Shown here one piece after another: positions 53,956-64,000 of a stretch of 64,000 nt of DNA. Origin of the DNA: Anastrepha obliqua (lineage: Eukaryota > Arthropoda > Insecta > Diptera > Tephritidae); contig NC_072897.1 of NCBI RefSeq assembly GCF_027943255.1, positions 55,762,406 to 55,826,405 of the forward strand, read 5' to 3'. The translations under genes were made by a program, and so were the position numbers. The notes under the pieces were generated by a model, which was given only the letters and a program-made list of their open reading frames with translations, made no database searches and was not told the origin of the DNA. Numbering within the stretch: position 1 is the first letter of the stretch; each line of letters starts with the position of its first letter.

Positions 53956-56923
53956 CCCCTCGCGAAGGTAGGCACCTTGTCGTGGTGGGGGGCTTAGTCG
54001 AATCATTAATCAGGCTCTATGATAGGATGGTAGTGTGCCCGTTTACATATTGTACATTCCAGTATTGATCGAGTGCATTCCGTTCCTATGGTGCGGGCTG
54101 CCACTTTGTCTTACCTGTGTACACGGACCTCTGTGCAGGTGGACCTCTTTAGTACGACACACTACAAGTCCCTCAAAGCAGGCCCATTATGAAAAGAAGT
54201 CGGCCATTCGAGTCTATATCTTGCAAGCGGATCAATTGACAGAATAACAGGCCAGGTCTGTAGAATGGACAAAGAGGGTGGTATCCAACTTGGGAAAACC
54301 GGACGGCTCCAAAAAGACAAAGATCGACTAAGCACATTGGGGAAGGGGTCGCCAAAAACCAAAAACGGCTGGCCATAAGTACCCGTTTAGCGAAGTAGTG
54401 AGGTACTGGTGAGGTGAGGTACTAGCCACCGTTCACAGGGCGGAGGAGGAAGGGACTGTCCCCAAGGAGAAATTACCGAAACTCACCGAAAGGTTCTAGA
54501 GAAAAATGGTAGGGCAAAACTCATCGCTTGTGAGGACAATAGGTCAGCCCAACTCTACAGGTTGGCCCTAAGTAAAATCGATGAGGTTTGGCCGAGAGCC
54601 AAACTCGAAGCAGTCAGCAAGTAAGAAATTCTATTATAAGCAGACCCGGAGTTTGTGTATGGAGCCGGTCAAGCCGGCGGAGCGGAAAAAATAGAGCAGA
54701 TTTTTAGTCATGCAACGGTGGCCTGCCTACACATAATTGGAAGGTAATTAAGGTTGAGGAGCCTGTAGAAGGTAGAGGGCAGGTGTTGTTACTTCTCAAG
54801 GCCGAAACACTCGCCTCACTGGCGAAAAAAGGTTGGGAGGTCCGATTTGGTTTCGTTGACGCAATCGTTCAGATTTACCGTAGTGCTTGCGGTAGAACTT
54901 GGTGAAGAGGGATATAGAGCTGAATTGAACAGCGGTGGCGAAGAACGGTTGTCCACCAGGCAGTACACGACCGATTCAAAGAGACTTACTTCTTGCTTCC
55001 ACAGCTTAGCAGCGCACATTTGGTGGCGGCAAGCATGGAACTGGGCAAAAACAGCTTTTGGATAGCCTCCGCTTACTTGGCCCTCGAAAAGCACGTCTCG
55101 CCAGGTGAGGGCCCTTGCTAAGGAGGCAGTTAATTAAAAAAAAACACCTGGTTGTCTCCTGTAACGCAAATGCCCACAATATATTGTAGGGGAGTACCGA
55201 CAATAATGGAAGGGGTGAGTCATTATTATTCATCACTGAATTTAGGCTTAGAACCGACCTTTGAAACAAAAACAAGGTGAGATTTTGGATTTAACCGAAA
55301 AACCGACTGGGAAGTAAACAACAACAAATTAAGAGCTTTATTGCCAAAGATACCACTCAGATCCCACCACAAACGGGGAACAGGACGGGTTGGTAAATCA
55401 GGTAACGAAAGCCATAAATAGTTTTTTAGAAGTTTGGTGGTTTCAAAAGAAAAAATTGAATAGGCTATTAGTACGTTTGGTCCATATAAATCACCGGGAC
55501 TAGTTGGCATTTATCTGGCAGAGTTACAGCAATCAAAGGTTGTAATCTCTCCGTTCATTAGTGTCAGTATTAGAAGCTTCTTGAATAGGGGCTACCTCCC
55601 GCTAAATTGGAGAGGGACGAAAGTCTCCTTCATACCCAAGGTAGGCAGGTCCTCACACACTATTCCTAATGACTTCAGACCTATCAATCTTTCGCCTTTG
55701 CTTCTCAAAATTCTAGAAAGGATTATCGTTGAGTATCTACTGGGTGTCATACTAATCAGCGGGTTCTCCCCGGCACAGCAAGCCTACATATAATATAAGG
55801 CAAATCTACAGAAATTACTTTACATTCGCTTGTCGGGTTGTTGAAAAAGAGTCTGGCAGAAAATGAGTTTGCTTAGGGTGCTTTTGTAGATATTGAAGGA
55901 GCCTTTAACAACGTTAATACAGGTGCAGTAACGGGTGCTTTAGAAGATTTTGGAGTCGAATTTAATGTTGCTATTCTGATCGAGACCATACTTGTCGGAA
56001 GAAAAGTAACTGCAAGATTAGGCAACACAATAATAAGCAGACATGTCTGTAAAGGTACTCTTCAGGGAGGGGTCCGGTCCACTTTCCTCTAGAATTTGGC
56101 AGTGAAGACCTTGCTACTGACCCTAAAGAGAGAGGGTTGCCACGTCACAGCTTACGCCGAAGATTTGGCAATCGCGGTTAACGGCAAGTATCCAAGCACG
56201 CTCATAGATATTCAGCGCTCTAATATGGTCACGCTTAGTAACTGGACAGAGAATAGGGAACTCGGAATAAGGATTAACAACTCGTATCACACACTGGCTT
56301 TACACTTCGGTAGTTCGGCCTATTTTACTATATATTATACTTGAGTGGTTGCCATCAACAGACTAGTTAAACGAATCTGCTGAGCAACTAATCTCAACTT
56401 GCAAATTAAGAATAAAAAATAATATTTTCCAGGAGGCCGAAAGGTCTTGGAGAGAAGAAAATACATGTGTTACAATCAATTTAATTTGGCTGCAAATAGA
56501 TAAGAGAAGATCAGGAGAGTGGCTTAACCTTTCAAGAAAGAACATCTCGAAGGCCGTGACTTGTGTCACTGGTCATTGGCTGTTGGGTAGACACTATTCT
56601 AGGCTAGGAATATTTTCACATGAATACTGCAAAAGTTGTAGAGACTAGGAAGAGGAAGAAACAGCAGAACACTTCCTTTGTAATTGTCCACCCTTAGCTA
56701 GGAGTAGAGCAAGGTTGTTGAGAAAATACCATTTTGACTCTCTTATGGAACTATCCGGTGTTGGAATAAAATCTATTCTACGCTTCATAAGAGAGTCTAA
56801 TTGGTTCCATGAACACTAACAGTAACGTTCCCGTATTACACAGTGGTACCACAACGGACCTACATGGTCTAAGTAAGTTTGGCTACTTAAGCCTACTGCC
56901 ACAAAACCCAAACCTAACCTAAC
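53956..56923 (+). mobile_element. Decayed LINE (ORF1 with DUF4780-like domain, RT), 14-bp duplications
   Basis: Flanked by CTATACATTTAAAT (53942-53955) and CTATACATTTGAAT (56924-56937). It starts CCCCTCGCGAAGGTAGGCAC. ORF1 pieces (LYRLALSKIDEVWPRAKLEA near 54560-54610) resemble ORF1 of the LINE at 58800-64000. The endonuclease is mostly deleted. RT pieces: RGYLPLNWRGTKVSFIPKVG and DFRPINLSPLLLKILERI (55581-55730), FVDIEGAFNNVNTGAV (about 55883-55930), GTLQGGV (56055), YAEDLAIAV where YADD has become YAED (about 56152-56180). A Cys/His tail (CKSC...EEEETAEHFLCNCP) ends at 56690. The 3' end is AACCT repeated. Confidence 0.85.
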
Positions 56924-56937
56924 CTATACATTTGAAT

Positions 56938-57590
56938 CAATGTACCTGTATGTATAAGTGTATTTGCAAATAACAGAGCTTTACAAATAATTAATTGTAT
57001 TTTACCCAATAACCAGACCATCCAATTCCTATGTAAAGCCGGTCTCTGAGTCTGAAAAACCACATTATATATTTTTCTGTCAAGCATTTTTCGAGATATC
57101 GCCATATAACGGTTTTGGATTACAGAAAAAAAGGTAGATCGAAAAAACTTAATATCTGGAGAATCCGCTAACCGATATGTTATATTAAAGGTATTTGAAT
57201 TTATGGCTCTTCTCGTTTCCTAAGTATTTACAAAGTGGTTCTTTAATATATTAATTATATATATATTAATAAGCAACTTTCGAAGTTTTTATCTGCTCAT
57301 TTTTTAAAACTAATATTTCTAAAAAAATTTAAAATATGAATGCATGCAGATACATCTAAGAGTTAATCGCATGAGAATTAAAGTACTCTTATTTGGAGTA
57401 AAGAAAAAGAGTAAGTAAAGTTTAACAAGTAGTCGGCTAAAATTTTGTTGATATCAGCAGTTGGTTTTTTTTTTCTTCTTCAAACATTAACAATCATGGA
57501 CTATTTTATATATTATAATATATAATATAATTATATTGTATGTTTAGTTTTGCGTATCAGCAGATTCTGACGCAGATTCTGCGTCTATTA
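56938..57590. other. AT-rich stretch, nothing recognised
   Basis: Includes a TATATTATAATATATAATATAATTATA low-complexity patch near 57508-57535. No gene or element end supported. Confidence 0.5.
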
Positions 57591-58440
57591 ATGTTTAGTG
57601 CTATCTTCGCCAGGCGTCCAATCGGCAGTCTTCGGACGTGATCTCTTCTTGCCTTTCTTCGAGTTCGGACCCATCTCGTTATTTCTGCTATATTGCAAAT
57701 TGTTCAAACTGCTCCGTTTTTTTTCGGCCGTACAGCTATTGCGCGCAATGTTTTCATTTCAACCGTTGCCATGTCTTTTTGCGTAACCCGTGTCTGCCCT
57801 TGTCCCCGCAGCATATGTATGTGAGGATTGGTCAAATGCAGGTCTTATAGATTCTTACTTTTCTTTCTGTCCTCATATGACTGTTTCTCCTTACAGCAGT
57901 TCTCAGACAGCCAGATAACGATGCTGCTTTGCTTGCCGCTTGCTTTACTTTTATTCTTAGATCTCTATTGCTGGTGATTCGTGATCCGAGATAGCTAAAG
58001 TCTCTGTAGGTGGTCTTCATTCTCAGCAATAAGAACTGCGTCGGCTGCGTAACTAACTATCTTCGCCGGTTGTCCTTCGGAATGCAGGTACTGCCATTTT
58101 GACTTGATATATTATTTCATCCATTCTAATGTTAAATAATGTTGGACTCAGGCAGACCTTGCTTATTCCTGATGTTATCGGCATTAGACATGTTAACTTT
58201 GAGTTTACTTTTATAGCTGCTTTGGTGTTCTTGTTCAACTCGCAGATTATTTCTAAAAGATTTTTGCAAACTCTTTTTTTGCTGGTCTATCATGTCCTTA
58301 CGTCTAACCCTGTCTAAAGCTGTAGTAAGGTCTGCAAAGTATAAATAGGCTGGTTTGTTGTTGTACTCCAACGATTTTTCTCCGATTTGTCTCATTATAA
58401 TATATATTTTTCCGGAGCCTGTTGTTCTTCGCACATACGT
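57591..58440 (-). pseudogene. LINE reverse transcriptase fragment, minus strand
   Basis: In minus-strand order: GEKSLEYNNKPAYLYFADLT with TALDRVRRKDMI (58434-58280; first catalytic region, Asp of the F-D-R motif kept), NTKAAIKVNSKLTCLMPITS and CLSPTLFNIRMDEIIYQVK (58238-58110), then FSYLGSRITSNRDLRIKVKQ, AASKAASLSGCLR and RTERKVRIYKTCI (58010-57832). The YADD segment lies in a broken part near 58060. It belongs to a different LINE from the plus-strand ones, probably RTE/Jockey-like. 57591-57830 has no clear match. Confidence 0.75.
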
Positions 58441-58799
58441 GGTTGATTTTCCAGTAACAAATTACTAAGGTTAAAATTTTGAGTTATACAACAACATATT
58501 AAATAAATTTAAGAAAGTGTTTGAACACTAGACTCAAAGTCCGTTACTTTCCTGATGCAATAAGTCAGAAGTAGCATCTGCTTATTACCACCCACTGTTT
58601 AGGTTTTTTGAGGAAAAAGACACCCCTGTCGTAGCAGTACTCCCCCACCCGCCGTTCACGTCTTCGCCATGCCTGTTCGCTGTATCGAAGTTGCTGCATT
58701 ATTTCGGCAGCCGAATGCTGTACTCTTCGTCATACTTGTGCACACTGGGCTGGCGAAAATCCTCCACTGAACCCTCCCCGAGGGTGCCAGCTGGTAATA
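58441..58799. other. Unassigned, possible start of the terminal LINE
   Basis: No coding frame. GC content rises from about 58620, which may mark the LINE leader, but no duplication is available to fix the start. Confidence 0.4.
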
Positions 58800-59433
58800 A
58801 GTACCACAGTTTTCCTATTTTCAGGAGGTACTTAGCTAAGTTAAGGGTACTATGGGTAGGGTTCGATACTCCTCAATAGTACAGCACTACTCAAAGTACC
58901 TTTAACGTGGTGGGGGGTGAAGGGCTGGATTAAGGTGTGATGCGACCCGTGCCGAGAATCTGTCAGGCTTGGGGCCCTTCTATAAAATAACCAAGTCTCG
59001 AACGGAGCTTACGGATAACTGGCGCCCTCCGTAATAATTAGCCTTACCCGTGTAGTTCGGAGCTATGCACGGGCGGACATCCTTTCTCCGACACTCGTGG
59101 GTCCAAAATGCAAGCAGACTTTAAAAAAATAAATAAAAAAAGGAGATCGGTCCTCCCTCTAATAGACCGACAGGAACTAACAGTTCCGCAATAAGAGCAA
59201 CGGTTGCACCGAGCTCAAAGAAAACGCCATCCATCGGCTTAATAAGTCGATCAAAACACGCAACGACAGCCTCAGCGAAAGCTAGAACAGCTGACACGTA
59301 CTCAGGACTGGACACAGGTCCAAGTACAAGTAGGGGGGCACTGGCCCGGCAGTCAACTGCGATTCAGCCCCCAAAAACGGTCCCGACCGGAAGCAATGCT
59401 ACTGCTAGCTCCGGTACCGAAGGATGGCCGCTT

Positions 59434-60579
59434 GTGAGGGTGGTAGACCCAGCGAAAGCGAGCTACCAGGATCGCAGAAACGCGGCTAGGCTCCTAAGGA
59501 GGGTGCACGAAACTCACCCAAAGGAAAGTGAAATGACACAGGAGTTGAAAGAGGCGATTGATAGAGCGAAAGCGATCATCCCTGATTTCAACCCTGACTT
59601 CAAGCCAACACAATCGGCTCCGAAACGACAGCGGTCCTAGGAGGAAAATAAGCCAAACGCAAAAAGGCACAAATCAATGGGCGTGACGCCCAGAAGATCA
59701 TTTGCGGAGGTTGCAAAAGACCGCCTGATCATAAGAGTCCTGGACGAGAACCACCCAGAAGGTATGATCCCCAGGGCCCAGTGGAAATGGATCGAGGCCG
59801 AGCTGACGAAAGTGGCACTGAAAGTTATTCTGGAGAACCCCGGTCCCCCGCCTGCGTGCGAAGACTTAGGCTGGCACCAAGGCCAGATAAAAATTATAGC
59901 TTGCGACGATGAGAGATCGGTTCAACTGTATAAAGAGGCCATCTCCAAAGTCGGCGAAGTGTACCCAAATGCCAAGCTAGTGGTCGTGGACAGGAAGGAT
60001 ATTCCGTCCAGGCCGCGAGCAAGGGTTTGGTTACCTTCAACCGTCGAAGACCCGGATGAGATTATGAAGCTCATTCGGGTCTGCAATCCGGACATCCCAA
60101 CGCAGGAATGGAGGTATGTCAAAACTCTCACCAGCAAAAATAGCGCGGAAGAATCGAAAGAGCAGAAGCGCGCCACCATGCTGGCTCTCCTGCTCCTCAC
60201 AGAGAATTCAATCGAACCATTAGCGAAATGCGATGGGCATCTGAGATACGGTTTTGTAAAGGTGAAGCTTCACATTTACAAAACAGACACAGATGCAATT
60301 GAGTTCCTCGCCACTAAGGAAGGTGAAAAGCACATGGGCGAACCAGAACCCATGCGCGAAACCGAGCCAATGAGCGAAGACGACCGGCCCACCGAAGAAG
60401 AATACGCCTCTTCAGGCTCAGAAATGGGCTTAGGGAGGCTGTACTTCGAACGGGAGGGTAAGTACCACACACAACAGCGTAAGTATTCCGAAAGGGAACT
60501 TTTATGCGAAAGTAAAGAAGACCCAGACATTACGCTAACAGCTGATGCATCTTCTACAGATAAACCTTCATCACTGTAA
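59434..60579 (+). CDS. LINE ORF1 protein with one in-frame stop
   Basis: The RNA-binding ORF1 protein of the LINE. 59434-59640 encodes VVDPAKASYQDRRNAARLLR and KAIIPDFNPDFKPTQSAPKR, then a TAG at 59638-59640. The same frame continues without another stop through KPNAKRHKS, a restart Met at 59677, SFAEVAKDRLIIRVLDENHP, QWKWIEAELTKVAL (DUF4780-like region, about 59677-60290), an acidic tail and TAA at 60577. Upstream of 59434 the frame is open back to about 59137 without Met. An ATG at 59108 lies one frame off across an A-run, so the true start may be lost to a slip. No zinc knuckle. Confidence 0.8.
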
Positions 60580-63500
60580 AGAAGCCTGCCTTGCCCTCCT
60601 GGAGCGTCTGGCAGAAGATCAGCCGGACGTAGTCCTCATCCAGGAACCCTGGGTACGGAATGGCGAAATCTGCGGTCTGAGGACATCAGGGTATAAAGTA
60701 TACAAGACCAATGGTGAAGGTACTAAAAGAGCATGCATAATGGCAAAAGCACATCTTAATATATTTATGATTCAAAATTTCAGTAACGCAGATACTACGA
60801 CGGTTAGCTGGGAAGTGAGCGGAAGCAACATCTGGCTAACCTCGTTCTACTTTGCCGGAGACGACACAGGTCCACTGCCGTCGCCGCTAATAAGAAACCT
60901 TGTGGAAGACTGCAAAGCACACAACCGCAAACTAGCCCTAGGAGGTGATGCCAATGCCCACCATACCGTATGGGGGAGCTCGGATACAAACGAACGAGGT
61001 GAGTCTCTCTTTAATTATATTATATGTAGTAAGCTTTTAGTGTGTAACAAAGGCAACGAACCTACATTTATTACGCGCAATAGACAAGAAGTTCTTGATA
61101 TTACGCTAGTTTGTCAAACCCTCTACGAAAAGATGACGCAGTGGAGGGTTCTGAATGAACACTCTTACTCCGATCATCGTTACATAGAAATAAAATTTGG
61201 GGGAAAAAACTCACGGGCCCCGCCCGCCAGCAGGAACTTGAAAAACACCAACTGGCATATATATAAACGGGAACTTAAGGAAAGACTTCCAAACTCCCAA
61301 AATATTACTATTGAAGACAGAGAATCATTGAACGAACACGTACAAATCCTTACGGAGGTCTGTAGAACTGCGCTAAACAAGGCTTGCCCCTTAATTAAGT
61401 ATAAGGGGAAGAAAAAGCCGCCCTGGTGGTCAGAAGACCTGTCTACACTAAGAAACGACAGCAGAAGACAGTTTAATAGAGCGAAAGCGACACGAGAGAG
61501 TAAAGACTGGGACTGCTACTACACTAAGCTAAAAATTTACAAAAAAGAAGTTAGGAAAGCGAAAAGGTCTGGTTGGAGAACGTTCTGTGGAGAAATCGAA
61601 GGAACCACAGAGGCCTCCAGACTGCGTAAAATCCTTTCAAAAAAACACTATACCACCGGATACCTCCAAAAACCGGACAGGAGTTGGACTACTTCGAGTG
61701 ACGAAACTCTGAAGTTGCTAGTGGACACACACTTTCCCAGCAACGAATCATCTAACGTGTTAATCAACAATGGTACAGAAAGACCAAACTCTGACATTGA
61801 GGAAATAATCACTGAAACTAGGATAACCTGGGCAGTGAACACGTTCAAAACATTTAAATCATCGGGCCCAGATGGATTATTCCCGGCCCAAATACAACAT
61901 TCACTAAACTACATCATGGAGTGGTTGACGGCCATATTTAAGGCCGCTCTGAAACTGAAAAGTGTCCCATCAACATGGAAAGAGGTAAAAGTGGTCTTTA
62001 TCCCTAAAGCGGGAAAAATTTCACACACGACACCTAAGGATTTCAGGCCAATAAGCCTATCCTCCTTTCTGCTAAAAACATTAGAAAGAATTTTAGAAGA
62101 GCATATTAGGGCTAACATCAGCCCTTATAAGCTCAGCATCTCACAACATGCGTACTGTAAAGGGAAATCAACCGAAACAGCACTTAACTCACTTGTTACA
62201 GAAATCGAGAAGTCAATGTATAATAAAGAATTCACACTGGTAGCTTTCCTAGATATCGAGGGCGCATTCAACAACATCCTACCGGATACCATAATAAAGG
62301 CACTGACGGACTTCGGGATCTCTGGCGCTCTGGTTGAGTTCATCAAAAACATGCTCTTGAGCAGATTGGTGATCGCAACCCTAGGGGACTCAGAGATCAA
62401 GAAAAAAGTTAGCAGAGGAACACCTCAAGGCGGTGTGCTGTCCCCTCTCCTATGGGTGCTGGCACTAAACTCATTGCTAAAGAGCCTAGAGGAGAGAGGA
62501 CAACACGTTGTAGCCTATGCGGACGATGTTGCATTGGTAGTAAGGGGGAAATTCCCCAATACACTCATAGAAGTCATGCAGGATTTACTAAACATGGTTG
62601 AAAACTGGTCAAAAGCAAATGGGCTAAGCGTCAACCCCAATAAAACTGAACTCATCCTATTTACCAGGAAACACAAAATTCCAAATATAATTCCTCCGAC
62701 TCTAGGTGGAACGGCACTGTCATTCAGTGATGAGGCCCGCTACCTAGGTCTAATACTAGACCGAAAGCTAACATGGAAGGCAAATGTCGAAGATAGAGTA
62801 AAAAGGGCGACAATAGCACTATACTCTTGTAAACAGCTAATAGGACTAAGTTGGGGTCTCTCCCCATCTATCGTATACTGGCTTTACACGGCAATTGTCA
62901 GACCAATCCTAACATACGGCATATTAGTATGGTGGCCAGCTTTAGATAAATTGTACGTCAAAAGAACCATGGCGCACGTACAAAGAATGGCCAGTCTTTG
63001 CATCTGCGGGGCCCTCAGAACCACACCCACAGATGCACTAAATATTATTCTTAGCATTTTACCAATAGAGCAGTACGGTAAGCAAACAGCTGCCAAAGCA
63101 ACTCTCAGACTAAGAGAAATCGGCCTACTCAGAACGTACCAAAGAGGGCACTCCTCAATTTTGGAACAATTCCCCTGCATTCCCAGCACAACGGATTTCT
63201 GTAAGACCAAGGACATCAATTTCGATAAATCCTTTGTCACAGTATTTCCTTCCAAAGAGGAATGGGATAACGGGCTCATTGTCAAGATAAATGACTTAAA
63301 CATCTACACAGATGGCTCAAAACTAGACAACCAAGTAGGCGGAGGGGTCTACTCCGACAAACTCGGAGTATGCCAATCATTTCGCTTGCCTGATCATTGC
63401 AGTGTATTTCAGGCGGAAGTCACTGCCATAAAAGAAGGGCTTAAAAAGATAAAAACGAGAGTATTATCCGCAAATGAAGTCTTCATTTACTCGGACAGTC

Positions 63501-64000
63501 AAGCAGCAATAAAAGCGCTGGAATCAAAAACACACTCGTCAAAAACAGTTCTAGAATGTTTTAAACTACTAGATGACGTATCTAAGTGCTACAAGGTGCA
63601 CCTTATCTGGGTACCAGGCCACAGAAACATTGCAGGAAATTGTAAGGCGGATGAACTCGCAAGAACCGGTACAACGCTCGGTCTCGAACCGGATAAGGCG
63701 CTGATACCCATGCCCATAGCCACTTGTAAATTACTTATAGACAGGGAAACCATCAAAAAGGTAAATACAATCTGGCAAAACCTCACAATATGCGAACTAA
63801 GCAGACAGACATGGCCGAACTGGAACAGCGGTCGATCGAAGATCTTGCTACGATTCAACAGAGAATCTATAAGAAAAATGATAGGTGTTTTAACTGGTCA
63901 TTGCTTAATAGGCAGCCACGCTAGAAGGTTAGGACTCCCTTACTTCGATTTCTGTAGAAGCTGTCTTAATACAGAAGAAGAGGAAACAGTCAGACACCTT
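60545..64000 (+). CDS. LINE ORF2: AP endonuclease, reverse transcriptase, RNase H (open to window edge)
   Basis: Starts at ATG 60545, overlapping the end of ORF1 by 35 bases in another frame, and reads 1152 codons without a stop. Residue positions: endonuclease with VVLIQEPW (about 27-34), LALGGDANAHHTVWGS (about 130-145) and SYSDHRYIEI (about 208-217); RT with DFRPISLSSFLLKTLERI (about 499), FLDIEGAFNNI (about 568), GTPQGGVLSPLLW (about 625), YADDVAL (about 658); RNase H with IYTDGSK (about 920), VFIYSDSQAAIKAL (about 980) and WVPGHRNIAGNCKADELAR (about 1020). C-terminal CRSCLNTEEEETVRHL begins a Cys/His motif cut by the window. All catalytic residues present, so it may be active. Confidence 0.92.
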   Translation, partial: MHLLQINLHHCKEACLALLERLAEDQPDVVLIQEPWVRNGEICGLRTSGYKVYKTNGEGTKRACIMAKAHLNIFMIQNFSNADTTTVSWEVSGSNIWLTSFYFAGDDTGPLPSPLIRNLVEDCKAHNRKLALGGDANAHHTVWGSSDTNERGESLFNYIICSKLLVCNKGNEPTFITRNRQEVLDITLVCQTLYEKMTQWRVLNEHSYSDHRYIEIKFGGKNSRAPPASRNLKNTNWHIYKRELKERLPNSQNITIEDRESLNEHVQILTEVCRTALNKACPLIKYKGKKKPPWWSEDLSTLRNDSRRQFNRAKATRESKDWDCYYTKLKIYKKEVRKAKRSGWRTFCGEIEGTTEASRLRKILSKKHYTTGYLQKPDRSWTTSSDETLKLLVDTHFPSNESSNVLINNGTERPNSDIEEIITETRITWAVNTFKTFKSSGPDGLFPAQIQHSLNYIMEWLTAIFKAALKLKSVPSTWKEVKVVFIPKAGKISHTTPKDFRPISLSSFLLKTLERILEEHIRANISPYKLSISQHAYCKGKSTETALNSLVTEIEKSMYNKEFTLVAFLDIEGAFNNILPDTIIKALTDFGISGALVEFIKNMLLSRLVIATLGDSEIKKKVSRGTPQGGVLSPLLWVLALNSLLKSLEERGQHVVAYADDVALVVRGKFPNTLIEVMQDLLNMVENWSKANGLSVNPNKTELILFTRKHKIPNIIPPTLGGTALSFSDEARYLGLILDRKLTWKANVEDRVKRATIALYSCKQLIGLSWGLSPSIVYWLYTAIVRPILTYGILVWWPALDKLYVKRTMAHVQRMASLCICGALRTTPTDALNIILSILPIEQYGKQTAAKATLRLREIGLLRTYQRGHSSILEQFPCIPSTTDFCKTKDINFDKSFVTVFPSKEEWDNGLIVKINDLNIYTDGSKLDNQVGGGVYSDKLGVCQSFRLPDHCSVFQAEVTAIKEGLKKIKTRVLSANEVFIYSDSQAAIKALESKTHSSKTVLECFKLLDDVSKCYKVHLIWVPGHRNIAGNCKADELARTGTTLGLEPDKALIPMPIATCKLLIDRETIKKVNTIWQNLTICELSRQTWPNWNSGRSKILLRFNRESIRKMIGVLTGHCLIGSHARRLGLPYFDFCRSCLNTEEEETVRHL

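Larger units (their letters stand above)
58800..64000 (+). mobile_element. Well-preserved non-LTR retrotransposon (I/LOA-like), 3' end beyond window
   Basis: Leader with ACGTGGTGGGGGGTGAAGG (58903), comparable to TCGTGGTGGGGGGCTTAGTC at 53973 of the decayed relative. ORF1 to 60579 is followed by an overlapping ORF2 with AP endonuclease, RT, RNase H and a terminal Cys/His motif. Presence of RNase H, lack of a CCHC in ORF1 and the DUF4780-like fold point to the I/LOA group; clade is inferred. The 5' end is placed only roughly. Confidence 0.85.

Noticed and set aside
61180..63858. Several minus-strand frames under the terminal LINE
   Set aside because: Antisense to ORF2, which has continuous catalytic motifs on the plus strand.

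Overview
The window is eukaryotic, AT-rich and built almost wholly from nested transposable elements. A higher dipteran, most likely a tephritid fruit fly, fits best. Support is a tRNA-derived SINE of a type I associate with tephritids, several mariner/Tc1-type families, a hAT with short introns, two gypsy-type errantiviruses and short GT-AG introns. The species call is inference. The only host gene I can support is Nuclear Factor I (NfI, minus strand): exons 51743-51898 and 42849-43383 join in phase into the NFI DNA-binding domain, with an 8.4 kb intron between them filled by transposons.

Layout. 1-8199: errantivirus of the 17.6/297 type (gag broken by a SINE, pol with frameshifts and an integrase deletion, env remnant, 3' LTR). 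8200-9697: a degenerate tandem repeat and a deleted mariner (8781-9324). 9698-20716: gypsy-type errantivirus carrying an RTE/BovB-like LINE (11964-15766, itself holding mariner 12253-12998) and a TIR element (17436-18679) that holds a SINE inside a SINE. 21150-22606: IS630/Tc1/mariner copy split by a TTAA element. 22686-27728: hAT with 8-bp duplications, holding a piggyBac and a mariner.

28012-38731: a tandem macro-array. Two units (U1, U2) carry a GTTACCTTGCTCAT minisatellite. Two larger units (V1, V2) start with a Helitron-like TCTATACTAATATTATAAAG end, carry a roughly 130-bp repeat series and finish in ATGTT then GTGTT pentamer arrays. V1 is interrupted by a 2-kb element with 500-bp TIRs and a 3-bp duplication (30105-32103). 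V2 is interrupted by a Helitron (35093-37146) whose empty site can be read in sister repeats. Direct copies of another repeat (X) bracket the array.

39014-42840: a TIR element holding a mariner with 187-bp TIRs, then IS630-type fragments. 42849-51898: NfI exons and intron, the latter containing an IS630 remnant, a CsRn1-clade Ty3/gypsy element (44771-49771, minus, 97%-like LTRs, ATTAT duplication, tRNA-Trp-type primer site) and a deleted Tc1-like element (50349-51208). 53956-56923: decayed LINE with 14-bp duplications. 57591-58440: LINE fragment on minus. About 58800-64000: a well-preserved related LINE whose ORF2 is open to the window edge.

Nearly all coding features are defective selfish-element proteins. 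The best candidates for intact function are NfI, the near-complete hAT transposase and the terminal LINE ORF2.
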